The notes under the pieces are model-generated. The model was not told the DNA's origin. It saw only the letters and a list, made by a program, of their open reading frames with translations, and did not search any database. From assembly GCA_900466745.1 (NCBI GenBank), contig UBNE01000030.1, positions 29,947 through 93,946 on the forward strand: a stretch of DNA of 64,000 nucleotides, given 5' to 3'. This DNA comes from Hyphomicrobiales bacterium (GTDB lineage: Bacteria > Pseudomonadota > Alphaproteobacteria > Rhizobiales > Beijerinckiaceae). Position 1 is the stretch's first letter. The number at the start of each line of letters is the position of its first letter. Positions 9,562-20,208 of this stretch are shown here, piece by piece. The position numbers and the translations under genes were made by a program.

Positions 9562-9562
<1 letters not shown>
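8705..9562 (-). CDS. livG: Branched-chain amino-acid ABC transporter ATP-binding protein LivG
   Basis: This 285-residue ATPase has Walker A GPNGAGKTT, FQNIRLFGGMTVLENLLVAQH typical of LivG, a signature region LPYGDQRRLEIARA (LSxGQ replaced by LPYGD, common in LivG), and Walker B LLCLDEPAAGLNP. The C-terminal tail is unusually acidic. The start ATG overlaps the livM stop by one base (TGATG), indicating translational coupling. Confidence 0.95.
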
Positions 9563-10971
<1,409 letters not shown>

Positions 10972-10975
10972 GGCG

Positions 10976-11899
10976 TCAGACCTTCTCGACTTCAGGCCGG
11001 CCGAGGATGCCCGACGGCATGAAGACCAGCACGATGGCGAGGATGCAGAAGGCGGCCACGTCCTTGTAGTCGATGGTGAAATAGGCCGACCACATCACCT
11101 CGATCAGGCCGATCAGCAGCCCGCCCAGCACCGCGCCGGGCAGCGAGCCGATGCCGCCGAGCACCGCCGCGGTGAAGGCCTTGACGCCGGGCACGAAGCC
11201 GTCGGCGAAGTTCACCACCCCGTAGAGCACCAGGAACATCACGCCGGCCACCGCCGCCAGCGCCGCGCCCATCACGAAGGTGATCGAGATGGTGCGGTCG
11301 ACGTCGATGCCGAGCAGGGCGGCCATCTTGCGGTCCTGCTCGCAGGCGCGCTGGGCGCGGCCGAGGGGGGTCTTCTGGACGACGTACCAGAAGGCGAGCA
11401 GAAGCACCGCCGTGGTTACCACGATGACGATCTGCTTGTAGGAGATCTGGACGGAGTAGACCGAGCTCTCGATCAGCGTGATCGACTTGTTCAGGATCGG
11501 CGGGATCGACTTGTTGCGCGGGCCCTGGGCCACCTGGACGAAATTGGACAGGAAGATCGACATGCCGATCGCCGAGATCAGCGGCGCCAGGCGGAAGGAG
11601 CCGCGCAGCGGCCGGTAGGCCAACCGCTCGATCGTCCAGCTCCACAGCGAGGTGAAGAACATCGCCAGGCCCAGCACGATGATCAGCGCCAGCATCACCA
11701 TGCCGGCGCTGGCGCCGAGGACGGCGGTGACCAGCATGAAGAAGATCAGGGCGATGAAGGCGGAGAGCATGAAGATGTCGCCATGGGCGAAGTTCACCAT
11801 GCCGATGATGCCGAACACCATCGTGTAGCCGATGGCGATGAGACCGTAGATCGATCCCAGTGTCAGCCCGTTGATGAGCTGCTGCAGAAAGACTTCCAT
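10976..11899 (-). CDS. livH: Branched-chain amino-acid ABC transporter permease LivH
   Basis: This 307-residue permease starts at 11899 with [20 protein letters not shown], the standard LivH N-terminus. An upstream extension of 26 codons is polar and not family-like. Core motifs are [13 protein letters not shown], the coupling loop [19 protein letters not shown], and the [17 protein letters not shown] repeat. It is the first gene of the minus-strand liv block livH-livM-livG-livF-membrane protein-binding protein. Confidence 0.95.
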   Translation of the reverse strand: MEVFLQQLINGLTLGSIYGLIAIGYTMVFGIIGMVNFAHGDIFMLSAFIALIFFMLVTAVLGASAGMVMLALIIVLGLAMFFTSLWSWTIERLAYRPLRGSFRLAPLISAIGMSIFLSNFVQVAQGPRNKSIPPILNKSITLIESSVYSVQISYKQIVIVVTTAVLLLAFWYVVQKTPLGRAQRACEQDRKMAALLGIDVDRTISITFVMGAALAAVAGVMFLVLYGVVNFADGFVPGVKAFTAAVLGGIGSLPGAVLGGLLIGLIEVMWSAYFTIDYKDVAAFCILAIVLVFMPSGILGRPEVEKV

Positions 11900-12445
11900 T
11901 GAAAACGCCGACCCCTCGAACCAGCTCCCGTTCTTGGCGTCGGCATGTCGCCGGCGCATGCGGGATGCGATTGCCATGCAGAGCTACCAATGGCTTGCGG
12001 CAGCGACAATCACCCCGGTCCATTTTTCTGTCAAAAGCAATCTCGCGCGAATCATCCCTCGAACAGGCCGAATTCTGTGCGAAACCGCCTCCATTTCGCG
12101 CATGATGATTGTGCCTTGAGCAGCGTCGTTCCGCGGCGGAAGGGCCTCCGGTCTGCGGATTCCGCCGCTCCGGGCTGCTTCCGGCCCTCTCGACATGGCA
12201 GGCGAGGGCGCAGGCGGCGGGGCTCGAATCCCGCCGCCGCGGCCCGCCTCCGCGGGCGAGGCTTCCGCCAAAGGTATGAGGCCGTCGCGGCTCCTCCGGC
12301 CGGCATGCGGCGGCGACCCGGGCGCGGCTGCCCAGCGGGGGCGGGCGTGGATTCGTGGGAGCGCGCGGCCGTTGCAGCGGTCGTCTGGCAATCGCCGGTG
12401 CGAGCCGCTACATGGGCAGGAGCCGCGTTTCCAGCCGCAGAGCCG
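11900..12445. other. Divergent intergenic region between livH and the flavin reductase gene
   Basis: About 545 nt without a gene I can support. It contains the candidate liv promoter near 12006-12034 and a 9-bp-stem GC hairpin at 12213-12238 (GGCGGCGGG / CCCGCCGCC around gctcgaat). The hairpin's loop superficially resembles a tRNA T-arm, but no tRNA fold surrounds it. I see nothing else. Confidence 0.5.
12006..12034 (-). promoter_or_regulatory. Candidate sigma-70-type promoter for the liv operon
   Basis: On the minus strand a perfect -35 hexamer TTGACA (12034-12029) is followed after 17 nt by GATTGT (12011-12006), a weak -10 with 3 of 6 consensus bases. It lies about 110 nt upstream of livH. 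The -35 and spacing are good and the -10 is poor, so this is a by-eye candidate only. Confidence 0.3.
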
Positions 12446-12964
12446 ATGACAAGCACCGTCCAACCCTTCCCGCCGGAGGCGGAGCCGCCTCCGGGGCAGG
12501 CTTTTCGCGATGCGATGGCGCAGGTCGCCAGCGCCGTCCATGTCGTCACCACGATCGGGCCGGCCGGGCGGGTCGGCATGACGGCGACGGCCGTCGCCTC
12601 CGTCTCGGACGCGCCGCCGACGGTGCTCGTCTGCATCGAGCGCTCCAGCCGCACGCTCGCGGCTATCGAGGCGAGCGGCGTCTTCTGCGTCAATACCTTG
12701 CCCGGGGACCTGGTCGGGACGGCCGAGATCTTCGCCAACCGGCGCGGCCTGCAGGGCGAGGAGCGATTCGCCGCCGGCGACTGGGGCACGCTCGTCACCG
12801 GCTCGCCGGCGCTGCGCGACGCGCTGGCGGCGTTCGACTGCCGGCTGGTCGCCAGCCACGACATCGCGACCCATCGGGTCCTGGTCGGGGAGGTGGCCGG
12901 ACTCGGCGGCGCCGGGCGGGGCGGCAGCCTGATCTACCGGCGCCGGCAGTTCGAGGCGGTCTGA
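12446..12964 (+). CDS. Flavin reductase family protein (HpaC/RutF-like)
   Basis: This 172-residue FMN-binding split-barrel protein has MAQVASAVHVVTTIGPAGRV, GMTATAVASVSDAPPTVLVC and FCVNTLPG, the standard flavin reductase-like blocks. Such enzymes reduce FMN or FAD with NAD(P)H for a partner oxygenase, or act as oxidoreductases themselves. The start is the ATG at 12446. It is the first plus-strand gene ahead of coxG, with about 106 nt between, suggesting it belongs to the molybdenum hydroxylase cluster; no oxygenase partner is adjacent. Confidence 0.88.
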   Translation: MTSTVQPFPPEAEPPPGQAFRDAMAQVASAVHVVTTIGPAGRVGMTATAVASVSDAPPTVLVCIERSSRTLAAIEASGVFCVNTLPGDLVGTAEIFANRRGLQGEERFAAGDWGTLVTGSPALRDALAAFDCRLVASHDIATHRVLVGEVAGLGGAGRGGSLIYRRRQFEAV

Positions 12965-13070
12965 GCCGCGCCGGCCGCCGCGCCCCTTGTGCAGGCGCGG
13001 GCTTTTCGCCCATGGATAGGAAGACAGGACCCTGCCGGCTGCGCCCGGCCGGGCGGCAGGGAGGCCGGCG

Positions 13071-13523
13071 ATGGCGATGACGATGAATGGCGAGGTGACC
13101 TTGCCGGCGGGCAAGGAGGTCGTCTGGGCGAAGCTCAACGACGCCGCGGTGCTGAAGGCCTGCATCCCGGGCTGCGAACAGCTCGGCAAGGACGACGACA
13201 CGCATTTCTCGGCCGTGGTGAAGGTCAAGCTCGGCCCGGTGAAGGCGACCTTCAAGGGCAAGGTCGAGCTGAGCGAGCTCGATCCGCCGAACGGCTACCG
13301 CATCGCCGGCGAGGGCGAGGGCGGCATTGCCGGCTTCGCCAAGGGCGGGGCGCGGGTCGCGCTCAGCGACGCCGAGGGCGGCCAGACCCTGCTGCGCTAC
13401 GAGGTCGAGGCCCAGGTCGGCGGCAAGCTGATGCAGCTCGGCTCGCGCCTGATCGATTCGGTCTCGAAGAAGCTGGCCGACGAGTTCTTCGCCAATTTCG
13501 CCAAGGCGGTCGCCGAGGGCTGA
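13071..13523 (+). CDS. coxG: CoxG-like SRPBCC protein
   Basis: This 150-residue protein of the CoxG/SRPBCC family has MNGEVTLPAGKEVVWAKLND, LKACIPGCEQL and FSAVVKVKLGPVKATFKG, close to the standard CoxG consensus. In Oligotropha-type systems CoxG is reported to help recruit the CO dehydrogenase to the membrane, and CoxG-like proteins occur with form II clusters as well. It shares strand with the cox genes but is separated from coxS by a chemoreceptor gene on the other strand. Confidence 0.9.
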   Translation: MAMTMNGEVTLPAGKEVVWAKLNDAAVLKACIPGCEQLGKDDDTHFSAVVKVKLGPVKATFKGKVELSELDPPNGYRIAGEGEGGIAGFAKGGARVALSDAEGGQTLLRYEVEAQVGGKLMQLGSRLIDSVSKKLADEFFANFAKAVAEG

Positions 13524-13539
13524 GGTCGCGCGGGCGACC
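13524..13539. terminator. Hairpin between convergent coxG and chemoreceptor genes
   Basis: A 6-bp perfect stem GGTCGC / GCGACC with a 4-nt loop lies immediately after the coxG stop, in the 49-nt gap between two convergent genes. There is no T run, so a terminator role is only suggested by position. Confidence 0.3.
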
Positions 13540-13572
13540 GGAGCGGCATCCCGGGCCGGACGCGCCGATCCG

Positions 13573-14916
13573 TCAGGAAGCCTTGCGCAGCGCCTCCAGC
13601 GCCTTGCTCACCGCCGCCTCGGCCGAGCCGACCTGCAAGGCGATGTCGGCGGCCGCGACATTGGCCCGTTCCAGCGTCCGCTGCGTCATGTCGAGGCTGT
13701 CGTTGACGGCGTTGGCGCTGTCGATCGCCTCGTCCGAGCTCTGCACCACCGTCGAGGCGTCGCGGGCGATGCCGGCGGTGACGGTGCTCTGCACGCAGAC
13801 CGCTTCCGAGATCGCCTCGGCGTCGAGGCGGATGGCGTCGACCGTGGCGGCGATCGCGGCCGCGTGCACGGTGCAGGATTCGGCGCTCGCCGCCAGCTCG
13901 GCGATCTGGCCGGCGATCTCCTGCGTCGCGCCGGCGGTCTGGGTCGCGAGCGACTTGACCTCGGAGGCGACGACGGAGAAGCCGCGCCCGGCCTCGCCGG
14001 CGCGCGCGGCCTCGATCGTGGCGTTGAGCGCCAGGAGATTGGTCTGAGCGGCGATGTCGGCGATCATGCCGACGACCCTGCCGATGCTGTCGGTGGCCTG
14101 GCGCAGCCGCAGGATGGCGTCGTTCATCTGGGCGGTGTCCTGCACGGCCTGCTGGGTCACCGTCAGGCTCTGCGCGGCGCGCTGGCCGATATCGGCGAGA
14201 TTGGCCGAGATTTCCTCCGTGGCCGCCGCCGTCTGGAGCGACTTCTCGCGGACGACGACCGAGGCGCGGGCGACCTTGCCGACCGTGTCCTTGATGAAGG
14301 CGGTGGCGCGGCCGGTCTCGGCGGCGGTCGAGACGAACTGCTCGACGGCGCCGCTGATCGTGTCGTCGAGGCTGCCGATGCGGGATTTCAGCGTCGCCGC
14401 CGCCTCGTCGAGGGCGAGGCCGCGCAGCCGCGCATCGTCGGTTTCGGCGTCCTGGCTCAGCGTCATCGCGGTGTTGACGTCATAGGTCAGCATCCGCTCG
14501 ATGATGAACAGGTCGGCGGCGAACTGGCGCGGCGTCAGCAGCGCGGTGCGGCGGCGCGCGAGGCAGATCTCCCGCAGCAGCGAGAAGGCGATGGAGGCCC
14601 GCGACCGGGCCCGCACATGCGTCCGGTGCTCGAGCGCGCAGAGCCGGTCCATCGAGGCGATGTAGGCGTCGTCGAAGGCGCCGGTGAAGAGCAGGCGGAA
14701 ATGGTCCGCCGCGGCGGCGTGGATCGCGTCGGAATGGGGCGCGACGCTGGCCCGTAGCGCGGGATGGATGGCGAAGGCGCGCTCGAAATCCTCGGCGACG
14801 ACGCGCGCGATGACGCGGTCGACGACAGGGCTGTAGAGCCGGAGGCGGCGGCGCTGGGGCTCGCCGAACCCGATCGCGCTCAGCCGTCGCTGGATCTGCT
14901 CCGTCATCAGGGGCAC
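13573..14916 (-). CDS. Globin-coupled methyl-accepting chemotaxis protein (HemAT-like)
   Basis: This 447-residue soluble protein has no membrane segment. Residues about 10-160 look like a protoglobin sensor: helical, with [10 protein letters not shown] aligning to the RxHVRxG segment that holds the heme proximal His (predicted His100). Residues about 200-447 form the MCP coiled-coil signalling domain, with the hairpin-tip block [20 protein letters not shown] and [15 protein letters not shown]. Members bind O2 or other diatomic gases through heme and signal to CheA. It sits on the minus strand between coxG and coxS, so a gas-sensing link to the hydroxylase cluster is tempting but inferred. Confidence 0.85.
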   Translation of the reverse strand: MPLMTEQIQRRLSAIGFGEPQRRRLRLYSPVVDRVIARVVAEDFERAFAIHPALRASVAPHSDAIHAAAADHFRLLFTGAFDDAYIASMDRLCALEHRTHVRARSRASIAFSLLREICLARRRTALLTPRQFAADLFIIERMLTYDVNTAMTLSQDAETDDARLRGLALDEAAATLKSRIGSLDDTISGAVEQFVSTAAETGRATAFIKDTVGKVARASVVVREKSLQTAAATEEISANLADIGQRAAQSLTVTQQAVQDTAQMNDAILRLRQATDSIGRVVGMIADIAAQTNLLALNATIEAARAGEAGRGFSVVASEVKSLATQTAGATQEIAGQIAELAASAESCTVHAAAIAATVDAIRLDAEAISEAVCVQSTVTAGIARDASTVVQSSDEAIDSANAVNDSLDMTQRTLERANVAAADIALQVGSAEAAVSKALEALRKAS

Positions 14917-15086
14917 GGCGGTCCTCGTTCAGGGGGGGCCGCTCGCGCAGGCCACGACGGGGCGATGATGCGCGGCGCGCCTTAAGATTTCGCCAATGCG
15001 GCAGGCCGGGCCCGGCGAAACGGGCTCCCGCCCGGAACAGGCCGAAAACGCCCGGAAAGGCCGCCTTTCGGCTGAAGCGGCGGCGC

Positions 15087-15115
15087 TTGACCCCGCAGAA
15101 TCCCGGGTCCAAACT
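15087..15115 (+). promoter_or_regulatory. Candidate promoter upstream of coxS
   Basis: TTGACC at 15087-15092 and CAAACT at 15110-15115 are separated by 17 nt. The -10 is weak (3 of 6). It is located about 120 nt before coxS in the 320-nt gap between the divergent chemoreceptor gene and coxS. A second signal, the inverted repeat CCGTGA-acgg-TCACGG at 15186-15201, lies 37 nt before the start codon and could be an operator or a leader hairpin. Nothing else is evident in the gap. Confidence 0.3.
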
Positions 15116-15237
15116 CCGTTTTGATCCATTCCAAGGAAAGGCTGCCCGAGGGGGCGGGCTTGGGCGGGAGGATCGGCGCCGGCAGCCGTGAACGGTCACG
15201 GACGGCGCATCAGAGACGGGTCACAGGAGATGTGCTC

Positions 15238-15738
15238 ATGACCACTGTTTCGCTGACGGTGAACGGCAGGGCCGTCACCGCCGCTATCGACCCGCGCACC
15301 CTTCTGGTGCAGTTCCTGCGCGAAAACCTGCGATTGACCGGGACCCATGTCGGCTGCGACACCAGTCAGTGCGGCGCCTGCGTCGTGCATCTCGACGGCA
15401 AGGCCGTGAAGTCCTGCACCACGCTCGCCGTGGCGGTCGACGGCTCCAGCGTCACCACGATCGAGGGGCTGGCGTCCGGCGATGCGCTGCATCCGATGCA
15501 GGAGGCCTTCCGCGAGCATCACGGCCTGCAATGCGGCTTCTGCACGCCGGGCATGATCATGTCCGCCGTCGACATGGTGAACCGCCGCGGCCACCATCTC
15601 GACGAGAAGACGATCCGCGAGGACCTCGACGGCAATATCTGCCGCTGCACCGGCTATCACAATATCGTCAAGGCGATCGCCGCCGGCGCCGAGGCCATGG
15701 GCAGGGCCGGCGCGCCGCTGCGCCAGGCCGCCGAGTAA
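15238..15738 (+). CDS. coxS: Molybdenum hydroxylase small [2Fe-2S] subunit (CoxS-like)
   Basis: This 166-residue iron-sulfur subunit has a plant-type cluster ligated by Cys40, 45, 48 and 60 and a second by Cys99, 102, 135 and 137 (CGFCTPG, CRCTGY). It relays electrons from the Mo site to FAD. The ATG at 15238 follows an AGGAGA ribosome-binding site; upstream in-frame codons are not family sequence. First gene of the S-L-M order typical of form II cox operons. Confidence 0.95.
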   Translation: MTTVSLTVNGRAVTAAIDPRTLLVQFLRENLRLTGTHVGCDTSQCGACVVHLDGKAVKSCTTLAVAVDGSSVTTIEGLASGDALHPMQEAFREHHGLQCGFCTPGMIMSAVDMVNRRGHHLDEKTIREDLDGNICRCTGYHNIVKAIAAGAEAMGRAGAPLRQAAE

Positions 15739-15816
15739 AGCGCCCGCGCTCCGTCATCCGTGATGCGTTCCAGGCAGTGAGGCGTCCGGCAGAGGCGCGT
15801 GCGAGGAGGGAACACC

Positions 15817-18180
15817 ATGTCCGCCACCGGAATCGGCGCCGCAGTCCGCCGCAAGGAAGACCACCGCTTCATCACCGGCCAGGGCCGCTACACCGACGAC
15901 ATCAACCGGCCGGGCCAGGTCCATGCCTATTTCCTGCGCTCGCCGCATGCGCATGCGATCATCAAGGCGATCGACACCGAGGCCGCCGCCGGCATGCCGG
16001 GCGTCATCGGCATCTTCACCGGCGCCGACCTCGCCGCCGACAAGATCGGCGGGCTGATCTGCGGCTGGATGATCCACAACAAGGACGGCACGCCGATGCG
16101 CGCCGGGCCGCATCCGGCGCTGGCCCAGGGCAAGGTGCGCTATGTCGGCGACCATGTCGCCGTGGTGGTGGCCGAGACGCTGGCCGAGGCGAAGGACGCC
16201 GCCGAAGCGATCGCCGTCGACTACGAGGAGCTGCCGGCCGTGGTCGATACGGGCACGGCGGCCGGCGCGAAGACCGTGATCCATGACGAGGCGCCGGACA
16301 ACACCGTGTTCAACTGGCATCTCGGCGACAGGGAGGCGGTCGAGAAAGCCTTCCGGGCGGCCAGCCATGTGACGAAGCTCGACCTCGTCAACAACCGGCT
16401 CGTTCCCAATGCGATGGAGCCGCGGGCGGCGGTCGGCGACTACGACGCCGGCGAGGGCGTCTTCACGCTCTACACCACCAGCCAGAACCCGCATGTGGCG
16501 CGGCTCGTGCTCTCCGCCTTCATCGGCATCGCGCCGGAGAACAAGCTGAGGGTGATCGCGCCGGATGTCGGCGGCGGCTTCGGCTCCAAGATCTTCATCT
16601 ATGCCGAGGAGACGGTCTGCGTCTGGGCGGCGAAGAAGGTCGGGCGGCCGGTGAAATGGACGGCCGACCGGACGGAGGCCTTCCTCTCCGACGCGCATGG
16701 CCGCGACCACGTCACCCATGCCGAGCTCGCGACCGATGCCGAGGGCAGGATCCTCGGCATGCGGGTCAAGACGACCGCCAATCTCGGCGCCTATCTCTCG
16801 ACCTTCTCGTCCTCGGTGCCGACCTATCTCTACGCGCCGCTGCTCTCGGGCCAGTACGACATCCCGGCGATCTATTGCGAGGTCGACGCGGTCTATACCA
16901 ACACCGCTCCCGTCGACGCCTATCGCGGCGCCGGGCGGCCGGAGGCGACCTTCGTGGTCGAGCGCCTGATCGAGGTCACGGCCCGCCAGCTCGGCAAGGA
17001 CCCGGCCAGGTTCCGGATGCAGAACTACATCAGGAGGTTCCCGCACCAGACGCCGGTCATCATGATGTACGACACCGGCAATTACGGCGCCTCGCTGAAG
17101 AAGGCGCTGGAGATGATCGACTACAAGGGGCTCGGCAAGCGCAAGCGCGACTCCGCGCGGGCCGGCAAGCTGCGCGGCATCGGCTTCTCCTCCTATATTG
17201 AGGCCTGCGGCATCGCGCCTTCGGCCGCGGTCGGCTCGCTCGGCGCGGGCGTGGGCCTGTGGGAATCGGCCGAGGTCCGGGTCAATCCGATCGGCACGGT
17301 CGAGGTGCTGACCGGCTCGCACAGCCACGGCCAGGGCCATGAGACGACCTTCGCCCAGCTCGTCTCGGACCGGCTCGGCATCTCGATCGACAACGTCTCG
17401 ATCATCCATGGCGACACCGACAAGGTGCAGATGGGCATGGGCACCTATGGCTCGCGTTCCGGCGCGGTCGGCATGTCGGCGATCTTCAAGGCGCTCGACA
17501 AGGTGATCGCCAAGGGCAAGAAGGTCGCCGCCCATGTGCTGGAGGCCGACGAGGCCGATATCGACTTCGCGGACGGGCATTTCGCGGTGAAGGGCACCGA
17601 CCGCAAGCTCGATTTCGGCTCCTGCGCCCTGCAAGCCTATGTCGCGCACAAGTTCAACGGGCAGGAGCTGGAGCCGGGGCTGAAGGAGGGGGCGTTCTAC
17701 GACCCGACCAACTTCACCTTCCCGGCCGGCGTCCATATCTGCGAGGTCGAGATTGACCCGCAGACCGGCGTGACGCGGATCGAGCGCTGGGCGGCGGTCG
17801 ACGATTTCGGCAACGTCATCAACCCGATGATCGTCGAGGGGCAGGTCCATGGCGGCATCGCCCAGGGCGTCGGCCAAGCGCTGCTGGAGGGCGCCCGCTA
17901 CAATGCCGACGGCCAGCTCGTGACCGCGAGCTTCATGGACTACACCATGCCGCGCGCCGACGACCTGCCGTCCTTCGATGTCGGCATGACGGTGACGCCC
18001 TGCCCGTCGAACCCGCTCGGCATCAAGGGCTGCGGCGAGGCCGGCGCCATCGCCTCGCCGCCCGCCGTGATCAACGCCATCACCGACGCGCTCGGCCATG
18101 AGGAGATCGCGATGCCGGCGACGCCGCAGGCGGTGTGGCGGGCGGCGCGGAAGAGCATGAACCGGATGGCAGCGGAGTAA
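15817..18180 (+). CDS. coxL: Molybdenum hydroxylase large subunit, form II CoxL-like
   Basis: This 787-residue molybdopterin-binding subunit of the xanthine oxidase family starts at the ATG at 15817 after GAGGAGGG. The active-site loop reads AYRGAGR at residues 368-374, the form II signature. True CO dehydrogenases (form I) have AYxCSFR with the Cu-binding Cys, which is absent here. GCGEAGA holds the catalytic Glu741. The oxidised substrate is therefore unknown (an aldehyde, purine or other heterocycle is possible) and CO is doubtful. It lies between coxS and coxM, with an inverted repeat after it. Confidence 0.94.
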   Translation: MSATGIGAAVRRKEDHRFITGQGRYTDDINRPGQVHAYFLRSPHAHAIIKAIDTEAAAGMPGVIGIFTGADLAADKIGGLICGWMIHNKDGTPMRAGPHPALAQGKVRYVGDHVAVVVAETLAEAKDAAEAIAVDYEELPAVVDTGTAAGAKTVIHDEAPDNTVFNWHLGDREAVEKAFRAASHVTKLDLVNNRLVPNAMEPRAAVGDYDAGEGVFTLYTTSQNPHVARLVLSAFIGIAPENKLRVIAPDVGGGFGSKIFIYAEETVCVWAAKKVGRPVKWTADRTEAFLSDAHGRDHVTHAELATDAEGRILGMRVKTTANLGAYLSTFSSSVPTYLYAPLLSGQYDIPAIYCEVDAVYTNTAPVDAYRGAGRPEATFVVERLIEVTARQLGKDPARFRMQNYIRRFPHQTPVIMMYDTGNYGASLKKALEMIDYKGLGKRKRDSARAGKLRGIGFSSYIEACGIAPSAAVGSLGAGVGLWESAEVRVNPIGTVEVLTGSHSHGQGHETTFAQLVSDRLGISIDNVSIIHGDTDKVQMGMGTYGSRSGAVGMSAIFKALDKVIAKGKKVAAHVLEADEADIDFADGHFAVKGTDRKLDFGSCALQAYVAHKFNGQELEPGLKEGAFYDPTNFTFPAGVHICEVEIDPQTGVTRIERWAAVDDFGNVINPMIVEGQVHGGIAQGVGQALLEGARYNADGQLVTASFMDYTMPRADDLPSFDVGMTVTPCPSNPLGIKGCGEAGAIASPPAVINAITDALGHEEIAMPATPQAVWRAARKSMNRMAAE

Positions 18181-18189
18181 CCCTCGCGG

Positions 18190-18287
18190 TCATCCCGGAC
18201 AAGCTGCGAAGCAGCGCCGATCCGGGATCCATGCCTGAACCGTTCCGGCATGGATCCCGGCTCTCCGCTTCGCTCCGGCCGGGATGA
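18190..18287. repeat. REP-like inverted repeat between coxL and coxM
   Basis: Outer arms TCATCCCGG (18190-18198) and CCGGGATGA (18279-18287) enclose inner arms CCGGGATCCATGCC (18222-18235) and GGCATGGATCCCGG (18247-18260), so the element can fold into a branched hairpin. It belongs to the same family as 42036-42148. It fills the gap just before coxM. Confidence 0.8.
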
Positions 18288-18311
18288 CGATGCGGATTTC
18301 AGCAAGGGATC

Positions 18312-19121
18312 ATGTCCATGTACGCCTTCACCTATCACAAGCCCACCAGCGCCCGGCAGGCGGCGACGCTGCTCGCCAAGAAGGAGGACGCCAAGCTTCT
18401 CGCCGGCGGCCATACTTTGCTGCCGACGATGAAGCAGCGCCTGGCCGCGCCTTCGGCGCTGGTCGATCTCGGGGCCTGCGCCGATCTCAAGGGCATCGCG
18501 GTCAAAGGCCGCAACGTCGTCATCGGCGCGATGACGACCCATGCCGAGGTCGCGGCCTCGCCCGAAGTGCAGGCCGCCATTCCGGCGCTGGCTTACCTCG
18601 CCGGCCATATCGGCGATCCGCATGTGCGCCATCGCGGCACGATCGGCGGCTCGGTCGCCAACAACGATCCGGCCGCGGATTATCCCGCCGCGCTGCTGGC
18701 GCTCGGCGCCACCGTCGTCACCAACAAGCGCAAGCTTTCCGCGGAAGAGTTCTTCACCGGGCTCTACGAGACGGCGCTCGACGAGGGCGAGATCGTCACG
18801 AGGGTCTCGTTTCCGGTCGTGTCCAGGGCGGGCTACGCCAAGTTCCGCAACCCGGCCTCGCGCTACGCCATGGTCGGCGTCTTCGTCGCCAAGCGCGGCG
18901 GCGAGGTGCGCGTCGCGGTGACCGGGGCGGGCGAGGGCGGCGTCTTCCGCTGGCCCGAAGCGGAGGCTGCGCTGAAGGCGCGCTTCGCGGTGAAGTCGCT
19001 CGACGGGCTGAAGCACACGGCCGACGGCATCAACGGCGACATCCACGCGGACCCGGAATACCGCGCCCATCTGATCGGCGTCATGGCGAAACAGGCCGTG
19101 GCGCAGGCGACGGGGAAATAG
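18312..19121 (+). CDS. coxM: Molybdenum hydroxylase FAD-binding medium subunit (CoxM-like)
   Basis: This 269-residue flavoprotein carries the FAD-contact loops LLAGGHTLLP and RGTIGGSVANNDPAADYPA, plus SRYAMVGVFVA of the C-terminal domain. It takes electrons from the CoxS clusters and passes them to an acceptor or the quinone pool. The start at 18312 (MSMYAF) follows an AGCAAGGG stretch; a second ATG two codons on is possible. It follows coxL across an inverted-repeat element. Confidence 0.94.
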   Translation: MSMYAFTYHKPTSARQAATLLAKKEDAKLLAGGHTLLPTMKQRLAAPSALVDLGACADLKGIAVKGRNVVIGAMTTHAEVAASPEVQAAIPALAYLAGHIGDPHVRHRGTIGGSVANNDPAADYPAALLALGATVVTNKRKLSAEEFFTGLYETALDEGEIVTRVSFPVVSRAGYAKFRNPASRYAMVGVFVAKRGGEVRVAVTGAGEGGVFRWPEAEAALKARFAVKSLDGLKHTADGINGDIHADPEYRAHLIGVMAKQAVAQATGK

Positions 19122-19149
19122 GGGCGTGGGACGGGTCTCGCCACCGGTG

Positions 19150-19269
19150 TCATCCCGGGGCGAGCGAAGCGAAGAGCCCTGGATCCGCGACCGTTGTCGG
19201 TGCTCGTCATCGGCTCTGTCGGCGGTTATGGATTCCGGGCTCGACCGCTCTGCGGTCGCCCCGGAATGA
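19150..19269. repeat. REP-like inverted repeat between coxM and the MoxR gene
   Basis: The left arm TCATCCCGGGGCGA (19150 onward) is complementary, with one mismatch, to the right arm TCGCCCCGGAATGA (19256-19269). The intervening part contains ggatccgcg and gattccgggctcg arms. It lies immediately before the MoxR gene start at 19281. Confidence 0.75.
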
Positions 19270-19280
19270 CGCGAGTTTCC

Positions 19281-20195
19281 ATGTCCCAGCCGCTGCCTGC
19301 CTCGATCGATGCCACGCTGTCGCTGCTGCAGCGCCAAGGCTATGTCGCCGACCGCGCGCTGGCGACGGTGCTGTTCCTGGCGCTGCGGATGAAGCGGCCG
19401 CTGCTGCTGGAGGGCGAGGCCGGCACCGGCAAGACCGAGATCGCCAAGGTGCTCTCGGCCGGGCTCGGGCGCCGGCTGATCCGTTTGCAATGCTATGAGG
19501 GGCTCGACCTCGCCTCCGCCGTCTATGAATGGAACTATGCCGGGCAGATGATGGCGATCCGGCTGGCGGAAGCCGGCGGGATCGCGGATGACCGCGACCG
19601 GCTGGAAGGCGATATCTTCTCGGAGAAATACTTGGTCAAGCGGCCGCTGCTGCAGGCGCTGGAGCCGCAGGAGGGCGGGGCGCCGATCCTGCTGATCGAC
19701 GAGCTCGATCGCACCGACGAGGCCTTCGAGGCCTTCCTGCTCGAGGTGCTGGCCGATGCGCAGGTGACCATTCCGGAGTTCGGCACGGTCAGGGCGGCCG
19801 AGCCGCCGATCGTGATCCTGACCTCGAACCGCACCCGCGAGATCCATGACGCGCTGAAGCGGCGCTGCCTCTATCACTGGGTCGGCTATCCCGATGCGGC
19901 GCGCGAGCTCGCCATCCTCAAGGCGAAGGTGCCGGATGCGCCGATGAAGCTCTCGAAGCAGGTCGTCGCCTTCGTGCAGGCGATCCGCAAGGAGGAGCTG
20001 TTCAAGGCGCCGGGCGTGGCCGAGACGCTCGACTGGGCGACGGCGCTGGTCGAGCTCGACGCCGTCGCGCTCGACCCGGCGGTGGTCTCGGATACGCTGG
20101 GCGCGCTGCTGAAATACCAGGACGACATCCAGGTGATGCAGGGCTCGAAGGTGAAGGAATTGCTGGACCGGGCCAGGGCCGAGGCGCGGGCGTGA
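19281..20195 (+). CDS. coxD: MoxR-type AAA+ ATPase (CoxD-like)
   Basis: This 304-residue AAA+ ATPase has Walker A GEAGTGKT at residues 45-52, Walker B ILLIDELDRTDE and the sensor block VILTSNRTREIHDALKRRC. CoxD-like MoxR proteins act as chaperones that mature the metal site of CoxL in the form I system, with VWA partner CoxE. The start is taken at 19281; an ATG five codons upstream lies within the repeat arm. The stop is 13 nt from coxE. Confidence 0.93.
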   Translation: MSQPLPASIDATLSLLQRQGYVADRALATVLFLALRMKRPLLLEGEAGTGKTEIAKVLSAGLGRRLIRLQCYEGLDLASAVYEWNYAGQMMAIRLAEAGGIADDRDRLEGDIFSEKYLVKRPLLQALEPQEGGAPILLIDELDRTDEAFEAFLLEVLADAQVTIPEFGTVRAAEPPIVILTSNRTREIHDALKRRCLYHWVGYPDAARELAILKAKVPDAPMKLSKQVVAFVQAIRKEELFKAPGVAETLDWATALVELDAVALDPAVVSDTLGALLKYQDDIQVMQGSKVKELLDRARAEARA

Positions 20196-20208
20196 CGAAA
20201 GCGCGCCG

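Noticed and set aside
12213..12238. T-arm-like hairpin (loop gctcgaat) suggesting a tRNA remnant
   Set aside because: No acceptor, anticodon or D arm can be folded around it; it is a plain GC hairpin in a long intergenic gap.
15754..18099. 781-codon minus-strand frame opposite coxL
   Set aside because: Composition is His/Arg/Asp/Gly-rich antisense of third-position GC; coxL on the plus strand has full family motifs.
15238..18180. Aerobic CO dehydrogenase (form I)
   Set aside because: The active-site Cys motif AYxCSFR is absent; AYRGAGR and S-L-M order mark form II.
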